Below, in pieces: positions 1 through 8,967 of a stretch of DNA of 39,286 nt (positions are counted from its first letter, which is position 1; every line of letters starts with the position of its first letter). The translations under genes were made by a program, and so were the position numbers. The notes beneath the pieces were generated by a model. The model ran no database searches. It was not told the origin of the DNA and saw nothing but the letters and a program-made list of their open reading frames with translations. Source of the stretch: an uncultured Pseudanabaenaceae cyanobacterium (GTDB lineage Bacteria > Cyanobacteriota > Cyanobacteriia > PCC-9006 > JAAUQQ01); NCBI GenBank assembly GCA_938017515.1, contig CALIJJ010000072.1, forward strand, positions 1 through 39,286. Reading direction: 5' to 3'.

Positions 1-1
1 G

Positions 2-1531
2 GCCGTGAGCCGTCCTCTCTCCGAAATCTTCGTCATACTCCACGAAACGACTCGGGAAAATGTGGAAAATCCTGTAGAACGGGTGCTGAGCAGTGGTCAA
101 ATCAGTGGTCTTGCTAACCATACCGTTCTCATCGCTCGCAATGGTGTTGAATACGGCATCGATGATTCAGCAGCTCCCCTGCGCAACCGTAACGGTGACA
201 TGATGGGGACGGTCATGGTATTCCGTGACGTCACCCACTCGCGGCAAATTGCCCAACAGCTTTCTTGGCAAGCTGGACATGATGCAATGACGGGCTTGGT
301 CAATCGCCGCTGCTTTGAGCAGAGCCTGGATGATGCGATCGCCACAACCCAGAATGGTCAGCAGCATGTGCTTTGCTATCTTGACCTCGATCAATTCAAA
401 GTGGTGAATGATACCTGTGGGCATACGGCTGGAGATGAGCTGCTTCGACAAGTCTCAGCGCTATTGAATCGTCAGGTCCGCAACACTGACATTCTCGCCC
501 GTTTGGGCGGTGATGAATTTGGTCTCTTGCTGCATCAATGTTCCCAGGGGCAAGCCACAGTTATTGCTGATAAGATTCGAGCAGCTATTCAAGATTTTCA
601 GTTTATTTGGGATGCGATGACCTTTCGCATTGGGGCCAGCATCGGATTAGTGACGATTGACCAAAATAGTGTAGATGTTATTGCAACCATGAATGCCGCT
701 GATGCGGCTTGCTATACGGCCAAGTCGCGTGGGCGTAATCGTCTTCAGGTCTACGAAGCGAATGATGCTGAGATTATCAAGCAGCGTGGCCAGCAGCAGT
801 GGAGTCTGAGGATTAAGCAGGCGCTGGAGGAGAGCCGATTTTGTTTGTATGAGCAGGCGATCGCCCCGGTCAATGATGCCGACAAAAAGCCCCATGCCGA
901 AATCCTATTGCGCATGCTCGATGAAGACGGAAGCTTGATTGCGCCTGGCGCATTTATTCCTGCTGCTGAACGTTACAATCTCATGAACGAGATCGATCAG
1001 TGGGTGATTCGCACTTTTCTGGCAACTCCCCAAGCTCAGACTGCGCAGTCTTACATGATCAATCTATCGGGAGCGAGCATTGGTGATCAGGAATTCTTGG
1101 CCTTTTTGAAGGAACAAATGGCGGTTTTCCCCATTGATCCTCAGACCATTTGCTTTGAGGTTACGGAGACAGCCGCGATCGCGAACCTCAACCTCGCCCT
1201 TGATTTTATTCGCGAACTCAAGCAGCTGGGTTTTCGGTTTGCCCTTGATGACTTTGGGAGTGGTATGTCGTCCTTTGGATATCTCAAAGCACTACCCATT
1301 GACTATCTCAAGATTGATGGTCACTTTGTTATCGATCTTGATCATGATTCCACCGCTTGCGCGATTGTCGAATCAATCAATCATATTGGCCATGTGATGG
1401 GCTTAAAAACGATTGCAGAATCTGTTGAAAGTACAACAATTCAGGCTGCCCTTGGACAGATCGGCGTCGATTTTATCCAAGGCTATGCTGTTGCACGACC
1501 TATTCCTTTGGGGCAGCATGGGCTGCGCTAG
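2..1531 (+). CDS. PAS-GGDEF-EAL cyclic-di-GMP protein, 5' truncated by window edge
   Basis: Bifunctional cyclic-di-GMP turnover protein. The open frame runs in from the left edge, and the first residues already match the C-terminal half of a PAS domain (about residues 1-78, counting from the GTG at 5), so the real start lies outside the window. The GGDEF domain (about 85-250) has an intact GGDEF at 168-172, and RNTD at 159-162, five residues ahead of it, fits the inhibitory I-site. The EAL domain (about 265-505) keeps the ExLxR pattern as EILLR, with E at 299, plus DDFG at 415-418 and a late ExVE. Both activities are therefore possible, and I cannot tell which dominates. The family is common in cyanobacteria, usually with more sensory domains upstream. 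A long spacer separates it from the next operon. Confidence 0.9.
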   Translation, partial: AVSRPLSEIFVILHETTRENVENPVERVLSSGQISGLANHTVLIARNGVEYGIDDSAAPLRNRNGDMMGTVMVFRDVTHSRQIAQQLSWQAGHDAMTGLVNRRCFEQSLDDAIATTQNGQQHVLCYLDLDQFKVVNDTCGHTAGDELLRQVSALLNRQVRNTDILARLGGDEFGLLLHQCSQGQATVIADKIRAAIQDFQFIWDAMTFRIGASIGLVTIDQNSVDVIATMNAADAACYTAKSRGRNRLQVYEANDAEIIKQRGQQQWSLRIKQALEESRFCLYEQAIAPVNDADKKPHAEILLRMLDEDGSLIAPGAFIPAAERYNLMNEIDQWVIRTFLATPQAQTAQSYMINLSGASIGDQEFLAFLKEQMAVFPIDPQTICFEVTETAAIANLNLALDFIRELKQLGFRFALDDFGSGMSSFGYLKALPIDYLKIDGHFVIDLDHDSTACAIVESINHIGHVMGLKTIAESVESTTIQAALGQIGVDFIQGYAVARPIPLGQHGLR

Positions 1532-2208
1532 TGAGATTGATGGGAGGCCGAAGCTTTGGGGCACAAGGCTACGATGCTTTGAAGCTAGAGCAGCCTCAGC
1601 CATGGTAATAGCTTGAAAGTGACAAAGCGGCTTTGAGCGACCCCTGTCTCGACAATCTCCGGTGAGATCGGAGGTGATTGGCCGCTTCTGTTGGCTTGTC
1701 GCTGGGTCTGATAGAGATGCCCTCTGTATATTTAGCTAGCTCCGATGCCTGCACGATTTTACGGAAGTGTGTCTCCGTAATTATCTGCGTGCTTGTCGCA
1801 TCCATACGTCGTGGAATTGGGGAGTTGATTCGGGAGGTCTGAACGAGTAGAAGGCTTGCTTGGTTTGCGTAGGCTCTGTATTGATAATTCTACTGATATT
1901 TTGATTGTGAATATCCGCAGTAATTCGGTTCTTTTAATTTCAAAAAATCCTTGAAAATATTGATAGTTATGAAATTATTTTTTAGAATTTAATTGAGATT
2001 TAAGCATGCAAAAAATAGGCCAAAATATCTAGATTGGATTAGTTATAATAACTGATTTATTTTCCTTTTTTTCTGTCAATCATAGGAGTGGAACTGTATT
2101 GATGGAGTCTGGTCAAGGGGATATTTGTAGAGCTTCAATCTAATTCCTCTGAAGAATGATCCGAATGCGTTACTGAGGACTCTGATCTATCGTTGAGACC
2201 TAAACTCT
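1532..2208. other. AT-rich intergenic region without a convincing gene
   Basis: About 680 bases between the GGDEF-EAL gene and the PhnD-like gene. The first half (to about 1850) has ordinary composition with only short overlapping open frames that lack recognisable protein character. From about 1860 to 2090 the sequence becomes strongly AT-rich, unlike the surrounding genes, which fits a promoter or leader for the downstream operon. I see no tRNA, no perfect hairpin and no transposase remnant. Confidence 0.5.
2044..2049 (+). promoter_or_regulatory. Possible -10 hexamer upstream of the PhnD-kinase operon
   Basis: A perfect TATAAT lies in the AT-rich stretch about 160 bases upstream of the PhnD-like start. 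No good -35 hexamer sits at standard spacing, and such matches are frequent in AT-rich DNA. It is the best candidate I see for the operon promoter, but the support is weak. Confidence 0.25.
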
Positions 2209-3201
2209 ATGCTTTTGAGACAGAATTGGAGAAAAATTTCGATTGGCCTGTGCTTAAGCTTGCTCGCAGCCTGCGGATCGCGTCAGGTGCAGCTTGATGC
2301 TGCTGAAGAGAGGGGAGCGATCGCAGCACCGCAAGCATCCGAACTCAAAACGAGTGGAGAGACCGTGCGCTTTGGTGTGCTCGCGATTGACAGTGCCGGC
2401 TCCGTCAATGAACGATACAAGCCTTTGCTAGACTACCTCTCTGCAAAAATAGGTCGATCTTTCCAGCTTGTCCCTCTCTCACAGGAGAGTCAGTTTACAG
2501 AGGTTGCTCAGGGCAATCTCGACTTCACTACTAATAATCCTTTAGCAGCGACTCAAATTCGACGGCTTCATCAAACACGCTTTTTGGTGACTCATGTTCG
2601 TCCTCAAACAGGGACACAATTTAGTGGTCTCATCATTGCCCATGGCAACAGTGGGATTGAGTCTTTAGAAGATTTGCGTGGAAAACGGGCATCCTGTGTT
2701 GCATTTCAGACGGCAGCAGCGGGGTGTGTGTTTCAGATTTATCACCTAAGGAAAAACGGTATCAATCCTTTTATCGATTTTTCTAGTTTTGAAGAGAATC
2801 GTTCTCAGGACAATATTGTACTGGCTGTTCTAAACGGTTCGATTGACGTCGGGTTTATTCGGACAGGGCAACTCGAAAAAATGCAAGATAAAGGTCTCAT
2901 TGGAAATCTAGATGAGATCAAAATTATTGATGCTTCAACGGATGATTTTTTCTATCCTCATACGACAGAGCTCTATCCTGAATGGCCCGTTGCAGCACTA
3001 TCGACGACCCATCCAGAACTGATGACTGCCGTTGAGCGAGCCCTCCTAGAGATCCCCCCCAATCATCCTGCGCTTACAGCCCTGCGTGCCAAGGGATTTA
3101 CGACTGCAGTGGATTATTCCAAGCTGGATGAGCTCATTGAGACCTTGCGCTTAAGAAGTTGGGAGGCCAAGGCTGATGCAGCAGATTCGAAGCAAATTTA
3201 A
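2209..3201 (+). CDS. PhnD-like substrate-binding lipoprotein
   Basis: Periplasmic substrate-binding protein of the phosphate/phosphite/phosphonate (PhnD-type) superfamily. The N-terminus is a lipoprotein signal: basic start, short hydrophobic stretch and lipobox LAAC with Cys22, so it is probably membrane-anchored in the periplasm. The body has the family pattern: an RFGVLAID-like opening strand, a GNLDFTTNN segment where PhnD proteins bind ligand, a SLEDLRGKR hinge motif and a GSIDVGF segment. Length 330 aa is normal. There are no ABC permease or ATPase genes nearby. Instead the gene overlaps the following sensor kinase by 26 bp, suggesting it delivers a ligand signal to the kinase rather than feeding a transporter. 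The ligand cannot be read from sequence. Confidence 0.85.
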   Translation: MLLRQNWRKISIGLCLSLLAACGSRQVQLDAAEERGAIAAPQASELKTSGETVRFGVLAIDSAGSVNERYKPLLDYLSAKIGRSFQLVPLSQESQFTEVAQGNLDFTTNNPLAATQIRRLHQTRFLVTHVRPQTGTQFSGLIIAHGNSGIESLEDLRGKRASCVAFQTAAAGCVFQIYHLRKNGINPFIDFSSFEENRSQDNIVLAVLNGSIDVGFIRTGQLEKMQDKGLIGNLDEIKIIDASTDDFFYPHTTELYPEWPVAALSTTHPELMTAVERALLEIPPNHPALTALRAKGFTTAVDYSKLDELIETLRLRSWEAKADAADSKQI

Positions 3202-5410
3202 GAATAGCCTTGCGCTTCGCTACCTCAGCATTATTACAAGTTTTATGCTGTTGACTGAGATGATCCTGGGCCTTGTCCAAATTAGACGGATTTCTGCGAC
3301 ACAGCACCGTGCTTTAGAGCATCGGGTTGATGCTCAGGCAACGCTCATCAGCGAAGTGGTCCCTGAAGCTATCCTTAGCCATAATTTTCTCTATTTGGAA
3401 ACACTGTCCCGTCACGCAAGCGAAGATGATGACATTCTCTACGCTGTCGTTGTTGATATCAACGGTAAACCGCTTACTCGCTATCTGAATCAAAGCGATG
3501 AGCGAATTCAACAGGTTGCTCGACAGCAAGCTGAAAATTATCACATGAGTCATGCTGTGATTACTCATTTGCATCAACAGTATGCCGTGGGTCAGGTCCG
3601 CAAGCCAGTGACCTCCTTTGATACCCCTCTGGGAGAGGTCTGGCTGGGGTATTCAGATGAGAATATTCAGCATGATGTGCGAGAGATGGCAATCCATACC
3701 TTGCTGAGTTCTATGTTGCTGAGCCTTCTTTTAGCATTGCTGACTATTTTGTTGTTTGAACGCCAAGTTCGTCGTCCACTATCGAATCTCAGTGAGTGTG
3801 CTAAGGCATTGGCATTGGGGGATTTTTCTCAGCGTTTTAGCTCGAATCACAATGATGAAATTAGCCAGTTAGAACGAGCTTTTGAGCAAATGGCTAATCA
3901 GCTCCAGAAAAATCTTCAAGGTCTGGCTGCTGCACGAGATGGTGCGCTTGCGGCAAGTCGTGCAAAAAGTGAATTCTTAGCAAGCATGAGCCATGAATTG
4001 CGAACTCCCTTGAATGCCATTTTGGGATTTAGTCAGCTTATGACTCGGGATATTGAACCTGAATCAGAACAGTATGAGAAGCTGACAATCATTAATCAAA
4101 GTGGAGAGCACCTACTATTCCTTATTAATGATGTATTAGAAATGTCAAAAATTGAATCTGGTCATCTTTCTCTAGATAAAAACTCGTTTGATTTTCCTGT
4201 ATTAATATCTTCTATTAAAAATATGCTTTCTGTGAAAGCTAAAGATAAAAATTTGGAATTGAAAATCGTTTATCAATCAGAGATTCCTCAGTTTATTCGT
4301 GCTGATGAAGGTAAGCTAAGACAGGTTTTGATTAATTTGATTGGTAATGCCATTAAATTTACAGAGGAAGGGAGTATTACGCTTCTTGTCGATGCAAATT
4401 CTCTATGCTCCTCCATTGATGAAAGCTCGGAGAAAGAGCCTCGTCTCCTCTCTCAATTGAGGTTTACCGTTAGAGATACGGGGATTGGAATTCCAGCGTC
4501 TCAGATAGAGGAAATATTCAATGCGTTTGCTCAAACCAGTGCAGGTCGAAAATCCCAAGATGGGACAGGGCTGGGATTATCTATTAGTCGTAAGTATGTC
4601 CAATTGATGGGAGGTGACCTCGTTGTTGAGAGCCAGCTCGGACAGGGAAGTGAATTTAGTTTTATGATTCAGGTTGATAAGGTTGATGCTGGTGATCCCA
4701 GGAGTGATGACCAACGATGTGTCATGGGCCTTGCACCGAATTCTCCGAAGGGGCGTATCTTAATTGCTGATGATATTCCACAAAATCGTCGGCTTTTACA
4801 ACAGTTGATGGCACTCCTAGAGCTTGAGGTGAAGCAGGCCAAAGATGGTCTGGAGGCTATTTCTATATGGGAAGCATGGCAGCCTAACTTTATCTGGATG
4901 GATATGCAAATGCCAATTGTTGATGGCTTTGAGGCAACCCAACAGATTCGAAACCTGGAAAAAAACTGTAATCATCAAACATTTATTGTTGCACTAACGG
5001 CGTCTGCCTTTGATGACCAGCATGCAAAAATGTTGGCAGCAGGTTGTGATGATTATGTCTGTAAACCCTTTCAGGAAAATGAAATTTTTGACAAGCTTAG
5101 TCAGTTTCTTGATTTAAAGTATGTCTATATAAATACGACGGTGGGGAATGATGAGGCAGTGATGGATGAGGACGTTGCCTCGCCTAAACCATCTCAGAAT
5201 GCTGATTTAGATTCTCTGTTGAAAAGCGTGCCTCAGTTATGGGTCTCTCAATTGAATCAAGCTGCCACCCAATTAGATGAGCAAGCGATGCAAGCATTGA
5301 TCAAAGGAATTCAACCCGAGCATCCTGCTCTTGCGAAGAGCCTCAATGAACTTCTGGTGGCCTTTCGTTTTGATGTAATTGCCATACATACAGCCCCTTT
5401 TAGTCAATGA
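3176..5410 (+). CDS. Membrane hybrid histidine kinase with receiver domain
   Basis: Sensor kinase, 744 aa. Layout: TM1 about 14-35, periplasmic sensor about 36-172, TM2 about 173-194, HAMP about 195-250, HisKA with SHELRTPLN (phospho-His273), HATPase with N-box Asn391, DTGIG and GTGLGLS glycine boxes, then a receiver about 526-645 with phospho-acceptor Asp576 in MDMQMP and the conserved KPF. The last 95 residues form a helical tail seen after receivers in cyanobacterial hybrid kinases. ATG at 3176 is preceded by GGGAGG at good spacing and lies inside the 3' end of the PhnD-like gene, so translation of the two is probably coupled. The REC-GGDEF-EAL gene starts 65 bp downstream and is the likely output partner. 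Confidence 0.9.
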   Translation: MQQIRSKFKNSLALRYLSIITSFMLLTEMILGLVQIRRISATQHRALEHRVDAQATLISEVVPEAILSHNFLYLETLSRHASEDDDILYAVVVDINGKPLTRYLNQSDERIQQVARQQAENYHMSHAVITHLHQQYAVGQVRKPVTSFDTPLGEVWLGYSDENIQHDVREMAIHTLLSSMLLSLLLALLTILLFERQVRRPLSNLSECAKALALGDFSQRFSSNHNDEISQLERAFEQMANQLQKNLQGLAAARDGALAASRAKSEFLASMSHELRTPLNAILGFSQLMTRDIEPESEQYEKLTIINQSGEHLLFLINDVLEMSKIESGHLSLDKNSFDFPVLISSIKNMLSVKAKDKNLELKIVYQSEIPQFIRADEGKLRQVLINLIGNAIKFTEEGSITLLVDANSLCSSIDESSEKEPRLLSQLRFTVRDTGIGIPASQIEEIFNAFAQTSAGRKSQDGTGLGLSISRKYVQLMGGDLVVESQLGQGSEFSFMIQVDKVDAGDPRSDDQRCVMGLAPNSPKGRILIADDIPQNRRLLQQLMALLELEVKQAKDGLEAISIWEAWQPNFIWMDMQMPIVDGFEATQQIRNLEKNCNHQTFIVALTASAFDDQHAKMLAAGCDDYVCKPFQENEIFDKLSQFLDLKYVYINTTVGNDEAVMDEDVASPKPSQNADLDSLLKSVPQLWVSQLNQAATQLDEQAMQALIKGIQPEHPALAKSLNELLVAFRFDVIAIHTAPFSQ

Positions 5411-5475
5411 ATAGACCATTCATGACTTGTCTCTGTTGATAATCTCTTTGCTCTGTTCTCTCGTTTTGGAACGTT

Positions 5476-7440
5476 ATGTCTTCGACGCCTGTAGCTGAAA
5501 AAGCAAATATTCTTTTGGTTGATGATACGCCAAATAATTTGCGTCTCCTGACGTCGATACTAAAGGGTGAGAAGTATGATGTAAGACGGGCAATCAATGG
5601 AATGACTGCATTGATGGGGGTGAAAGCATCCAAGCCTGACTTGATTTTGCTGGATATTAATATGCCGGATATGACAGGCTATGAGGTTTGTGAGGCGTTG
5701 AAGCAAGATGTCTCTACCGCAGAGATTCCAATTATTTTTATTAGTGCTTTGGATGAGGCAATCGATAAGGTGAAAGCCTTTCAGGTGGGTGGGGTCGATT
5801 ATATTACGAAGCCCTTTGAAGTCACGGAAGTGCTAGTGCGGATTGAAACCCAGCTAGCCTTGCGGTCTACGCAGCTGCAACTCCAGCGGATGAATCAGTC
5901 CTTGGAGCTGCGTGTCCAAGAACGAACGGAAGTGTTAGAGGAGGAAATGGCGCGACGGCGCGAAGTTCAAAATCAGCTCTTTCACCTTGCTAATCATGAT
6001 GTCTTAACGGGGCTGCCTAACCGAGTTTGGTTGATGAAGCAGGTCGAACAATGCATTGCTGAGGCCCAGAGCAATCATGTGTCGCAGTCGCAGGAGAGTG
6101 CACTGCTGGATGATGGGGGTGGTGGTGCGATTGATGTACGGGCATCCCAAGCGAACATTGATTCACCGCATGATCCGCACAATAGCCCTGCAAGTCAGCC
6201 TGAGCTTTCTTTTGCTGTGCTTTTGTTATCCTGCAACCGATTCAAACTCATCAATGATTCTTTTGGCCACGATGTGGGTGATCAGCTATTGTTGGCGATC
6301 GCCCAGCGTTTTGAACAAGTCTGTCTCGCCCATGGCTGTTTGCTGACTCGCTGGAGTGGTGAGGAATTTGCAATTTTGATGGAATCTGTCTATTCCGTAC
6401 CTGAGGTAACAATGCTTGTTAATGCCCTGCGGCAGGCAATGCTAGCACCTCTGATCTTTGAGCAGCACGAAGTGATCATTGGCATTAGTGCAGGGATCGC
6501 TCTCGGCCATGCACAGTACGAGCAGCCAGAGCACGTACTTCGTGATGCTGACACGGCACTCTTCCAGGTCCAGGCCACTCACCGTGATATCTATCAAATT
6601 TTCCATGCCAAGATGCGTGAGCAGGCGGTTTTGTCGCTGCAGCTTGAGAGTGACCTGCGTCGAGCCCTCGCGGAGCATCAACTCTCGCTGAACTATCAAC
6701 CCATCGTTCTCTTGGGATCAGAGCAGATTATTGGATTTGAGGCCTTGGTGCGCTGGAATCATCCTGAGCGCGGGTGGATTTCTCCCGCAGAATTTATTCC
6801 CGTTGCTGAAGCCACAGGCTTGATTATCCCCCTGGGGATGTGGGTCCTGCGGGAAGCTTGTTTTCAGTTGAAACGGTGGCAACGTTGCTTTCCTCTCAAT
6901 ATCAGTGTGAACCTTTCCACGAAGCAGTTTGCGCAGTCAGATCTAATTGAGACCATCGATCAAATTTTGTCAGCTTCTGGTGTTGATGGCCGCTTCCTAA
7001 AGCTAGAGATTACTGAAAGTGCAGTGATGGATAATGCCGAGCATGCCACCCAGATTTTGGCCGCGCTGAAAGCTCGGCAGATTCAGCTAGCGATTGATGA
7101 TTTTGGCACCGGCTATTCTTCCCTGGGCTATCTCCATCGTTTTCCTGTGGATACGCTCAAGATGGATCGTTCCTTTGTGCAGTGGCTCGATGAAGGAGAC
7201 GGATCTGAACTTGCGTCTAGCAGTAATCTGGAAATTATTAAGGCGACCGTCAATATTGCCCATGCGTTGGGCATGAATGTGGTGGCAGAAGGCATTGAAA
7301 CGAATCAGCAACAGCAGTTGTTGACAGCGTTGGGGTGTGAGTTTGGCCAGGGATATTGGTTCTCTAGACCTTTGACGACGGAACAAGTTGAAACGATGCT
7401 GGCCTCTGTCTCAGAAGAACGCTTACTATGCTTATCATGA
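5476..7440 (+). CDS. REC-GGDEF(degenerate)-EAL response regulator, probable c-di-GMP phosphodiesterase
   Basis: Output regulator of the preceding kinase, 654 aa. Receiver about 10-128 with DD pair, phospho-Asp60 and TKPF; coiled coil about 130-165; GGDEF domain about 167-375; EAL domain about 390-645. The GGDEF signature is SGEEF (294-298), and the usual metal-binding DxD strand reads SCN (252-254), so cyclase activity is unlikely. About 45 hydrophilic residues (roughly 198-243) are inserted in the GGDEF domain. The EAL half is canonical: EAL at 422-424, NISVNLS, EITES, DDFGTGYSS with the Asp pair at 541-542, and AEGIET. It is therefore probably a phosphodiesterase in which the GGDEF remnant may bind GTP as a regulator. 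A weak GGAA precedes the ATG. Confidence 0.9.
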   Translation: MSSTPVAEKANILLVDDTPNNLRLLTSILKGEKYDVRRAINGMTALMGVKASKPDLILLDINMPDMTGYEVCEALKQDVSTAEIPIIFISALDEAIDKVKAFQVGGVDYITKPFEVTEVLVRIETQLALRSTQLQLQRMNQSLELRVQERTEVLEEEMARRREVQNQLFHLANHDVLTGLPNRVWLMKQVEQCIAEAQSNHVSQSQESALLDDGGGGAIDVRASQANIDSPHDPHNSPASQPELSFAVLLLSCNRFKLINDSFGHDVGDQLLLAIAQRFEQVCLAHGCLLTRWSGEEFAILMESVYSVPEVTMLVNALRQAMLAPLIFEQHEVIIGISAGIALGHAQYEQPEHVLRDADTALFQVQATHRDIYQIFHAKMREQAVLSLQLESDLRRALAEHQLSLNYQPIVLLGSEQIIGFEALVRWNHPERGWISPAEFIPVAEATGLIIPLGMWVLREACFQLKRWQRCFPLNISVNLSTKQFAQSDLIETIDQILSASGVDGRFLKLEITESAVMDNAEHATQILAALKARQIQLAIDDFGTGYSSLGYLHRFPVDTLKMDRSFVQWLDEGDGSELASSSNLEIIKATVNIAHALGMNVVAEGIETNQQQQLLTALGCEFGQGYWFSRPLTTEQVETMLASVSEERLLCLS

Positions 7441-7519
7441 TTGCGTCTGGCATTATCTTCCGCTGGGGTCGGCAGCAGCGAAAATTTGATATCGTGCAGC
7501 GCTGTACTAGCCTGTAGCT

Positions 7520-7882
7520 ATGCCCAACGACCGTGTGTTTCAGGAGCCTAGTGCCTTGCCATCACCCTCTGCGTCAGACCATACTTCAGATCCCTCTTCA
7601 AGCCACGCTGCGGGAGAGCCTAAATCCCAAGAGACGGCTGCTTCTGACAAGATTAGTGTTTGGACCTATAAGCCTTGGTGGTGTCAGCCTTGGAGTATTT
7701 TGAGTACTGGCTTTGGGGCGATCGCCCTCAGCTGGTTGGTGCTACATCGCTACTGGGTCACGGGTCTGGTCGCGGTGCCGATGCTCACTTGGATGGGCTT
7801 TTTCCTGTTGGCGTTTCCCAAACTTGCTGCCGAGAGTGGCATGCTGGAGGAAATGAAGCGAGCACACCAAGAGCAAGATTGA
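7520..7882 (+). CDS. Small cyanobacterial membrane protein (resembles DUF6737)
   Basis: A 120-residue protein. Residues 1-45 are a Ser/Pro/Ala-rich, probably disordered tail. The remainder has a KPWWCQPWSI segment, then two hydrophobic helices (about 60-75 and 80-98) separated by LHRYW, and a short charged end. The KPWWCQPWSI plus LHRYW pattern is one I associate with a conserved cyanobacterial membrane family, DUF6737 by my recollection. Function is unknown. It starts 79 bp after the EAL gene and could be read through from it, but no functional link is evident. It converges with the pentapeptide gene, leaving only 31 bp between the stops. Confidence 0.75.
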   Translation: MPNDRVFQEPSALPSPSASDHTSDPSSSHAAGEPKSQETAASDKISVWTYKPWWCQPWSILSTGFGAIALSWLVLHRYWVTGLVAVPMLTWMGFFLLAFPKLAAESGMLEEMKRAHQEQD

Positions 7883-7913
7883 TGAAATCCCATGGCCTCG
7901 CTATTCTGATGGC

Positions 7914-8906
7914 CTAGTTATATAGTGTTCCATCGGGCATAGTTGCTCCCACAAGATTAGCCCCTGTTAAATTCGCACTGCTGAGTTCTGCACGAATCAA
8001 GATTGCCTGTCCCAGGTCACTGTGACTCAGATTGCTACGGGCGCAGTACGCTTCAGATAGCATTGCCTCTGTTAGGGTGGCACCCTTGAGATTCGCGCGG
8101 CTTAAGTCCGAACGATTAAGCTTAGCCTTCGTAAGATTGGCTTCGATGAGTGTGGCTCGCACGAGCTTCGCCTCGGTCAAAATCGTCCGCTCCAACTGGG
8201 TGCCGTCAGCCTTCACCTCGCTGAGGTCGGCACGTTCCAGCCGAGCGCCACTCAAGTTTGCATCGCCCAATTCAGCGCCGCTCAAGTTTGCATCGCTGAG
8301 TGCTGCTCCCTGCAAATTGGCCCCTCGCAAATTGGCCCCTCGCAAATCAACGCCCCGCAGGGTCGCATCCTGCAAGTTGGCCTGACTCAGATTGCAGCGG
8401 GACAGATCGGCTCCGGATAGATTCGCGCCACGGAGGTCGGTTTGATAGAGATTGGCCCCGCGTAGATTTGCGCTTTGGTTGCGTTTTTCCTCGCGCAGGT
8501 TAGCTCCGCGCAGGCAAGCGCCAGAAAGGTTGGCGCCGCTCAAGTTGGCATTGCGCAGATCGCTGTCGATTAGGTTGGTATCCAACAAATTGGCCAGGGT
8601 AATGTTGGCGCCGCGCAGGTCTGCACCCTGAAGGCTGGCCCCATGGAGGTCCGCATTGCTGAGGATGCTGCGGACGAACCGAGCCTGGTTGAGATTAGCG
8701 CCACTGAAGCGTGTATTGGTCAGGTTGGCGGCGGTGAAGTTGACCCGATTCATGAAGGCCAGCATGAAGTTGGCGTTGCTGATTTCAGCATTGGAGAAGT
8801 TGATGTCAATCAGATCCGCTTCCACCAGGTCTATGCCCCGAAGAGAAGCACCCTTAAAATCGGTGTGGCCGGATTCGTACTTGCGCAACAGCTCTTGGGT
8901 GTTCAT
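7914..8906 (-). CDS. Pentapeptide-repeat protein
   Basis: A 330-residue protein made almost wholly of A(D/N)LxX pentapeptide repeats from about residue 17 to the end, expected to form a right-handed quadrilateral beta-helix. There is no signal peptide or membrane segment, so it is probably cytoplasmic. The repeat register is interrupted once by a short charged loop (REEKRNQ, near residue 143). The C-terminus is just repeat with a short cap. Such proteins are numerous in cyanobacteria and most have no assigned role; a few elsewhere mimic DNA and inhibit gyrase, but nothing here supports that. The ATG at 8906 lacks a clear ribosome-binding site. It converges with the small membrane protein gene. 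Confidence 0.9.
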   Translation of the reverse strand: MNTQELLRKYESGHTDFKGASLRGIDLVEADLIDINFSNAEISNANFMLAFMNRVNFTAANLTNTRFSGANLNQARFVRSILSNADLHGASLQGADLRGANITLANLLDTNLIDSDLRNANLSGANLSGACLRGANLREEKRNQSANLRGANLYQTDLRGANLSGADLSRCNLSQANLQDATLRGVDLRGANLRGANLQGAALSDANLSGAELGDANLSGARLERADLSEVKADGTQLERTILTEAKLVRATLIEANLTKAKLNRSDLSRANLKGATLTEAMLSEAYCARSNLSHSDLGQAILIRAELSSANLTGANLVGATMPDGTLYN

Positions 8907-8967
8907 GGAAGTTTGAAAGAATAAAACCTGAAGTGGTTAATGAAATGATTTGCCCATCATGGGAAGG

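Noticed and set aside
1596..1805. A 69-codon minus-strand frame in the first spacer
   Set aside because: No recognisable motif, no ribosome-binding site and no partner gene.
8032..8385. Plus-strand open frame rich in Arg/Ser/Ala/Leu
   Set aside because: It is the antisense of the regular pentapeptide repeats, which keeps stops out by chance.
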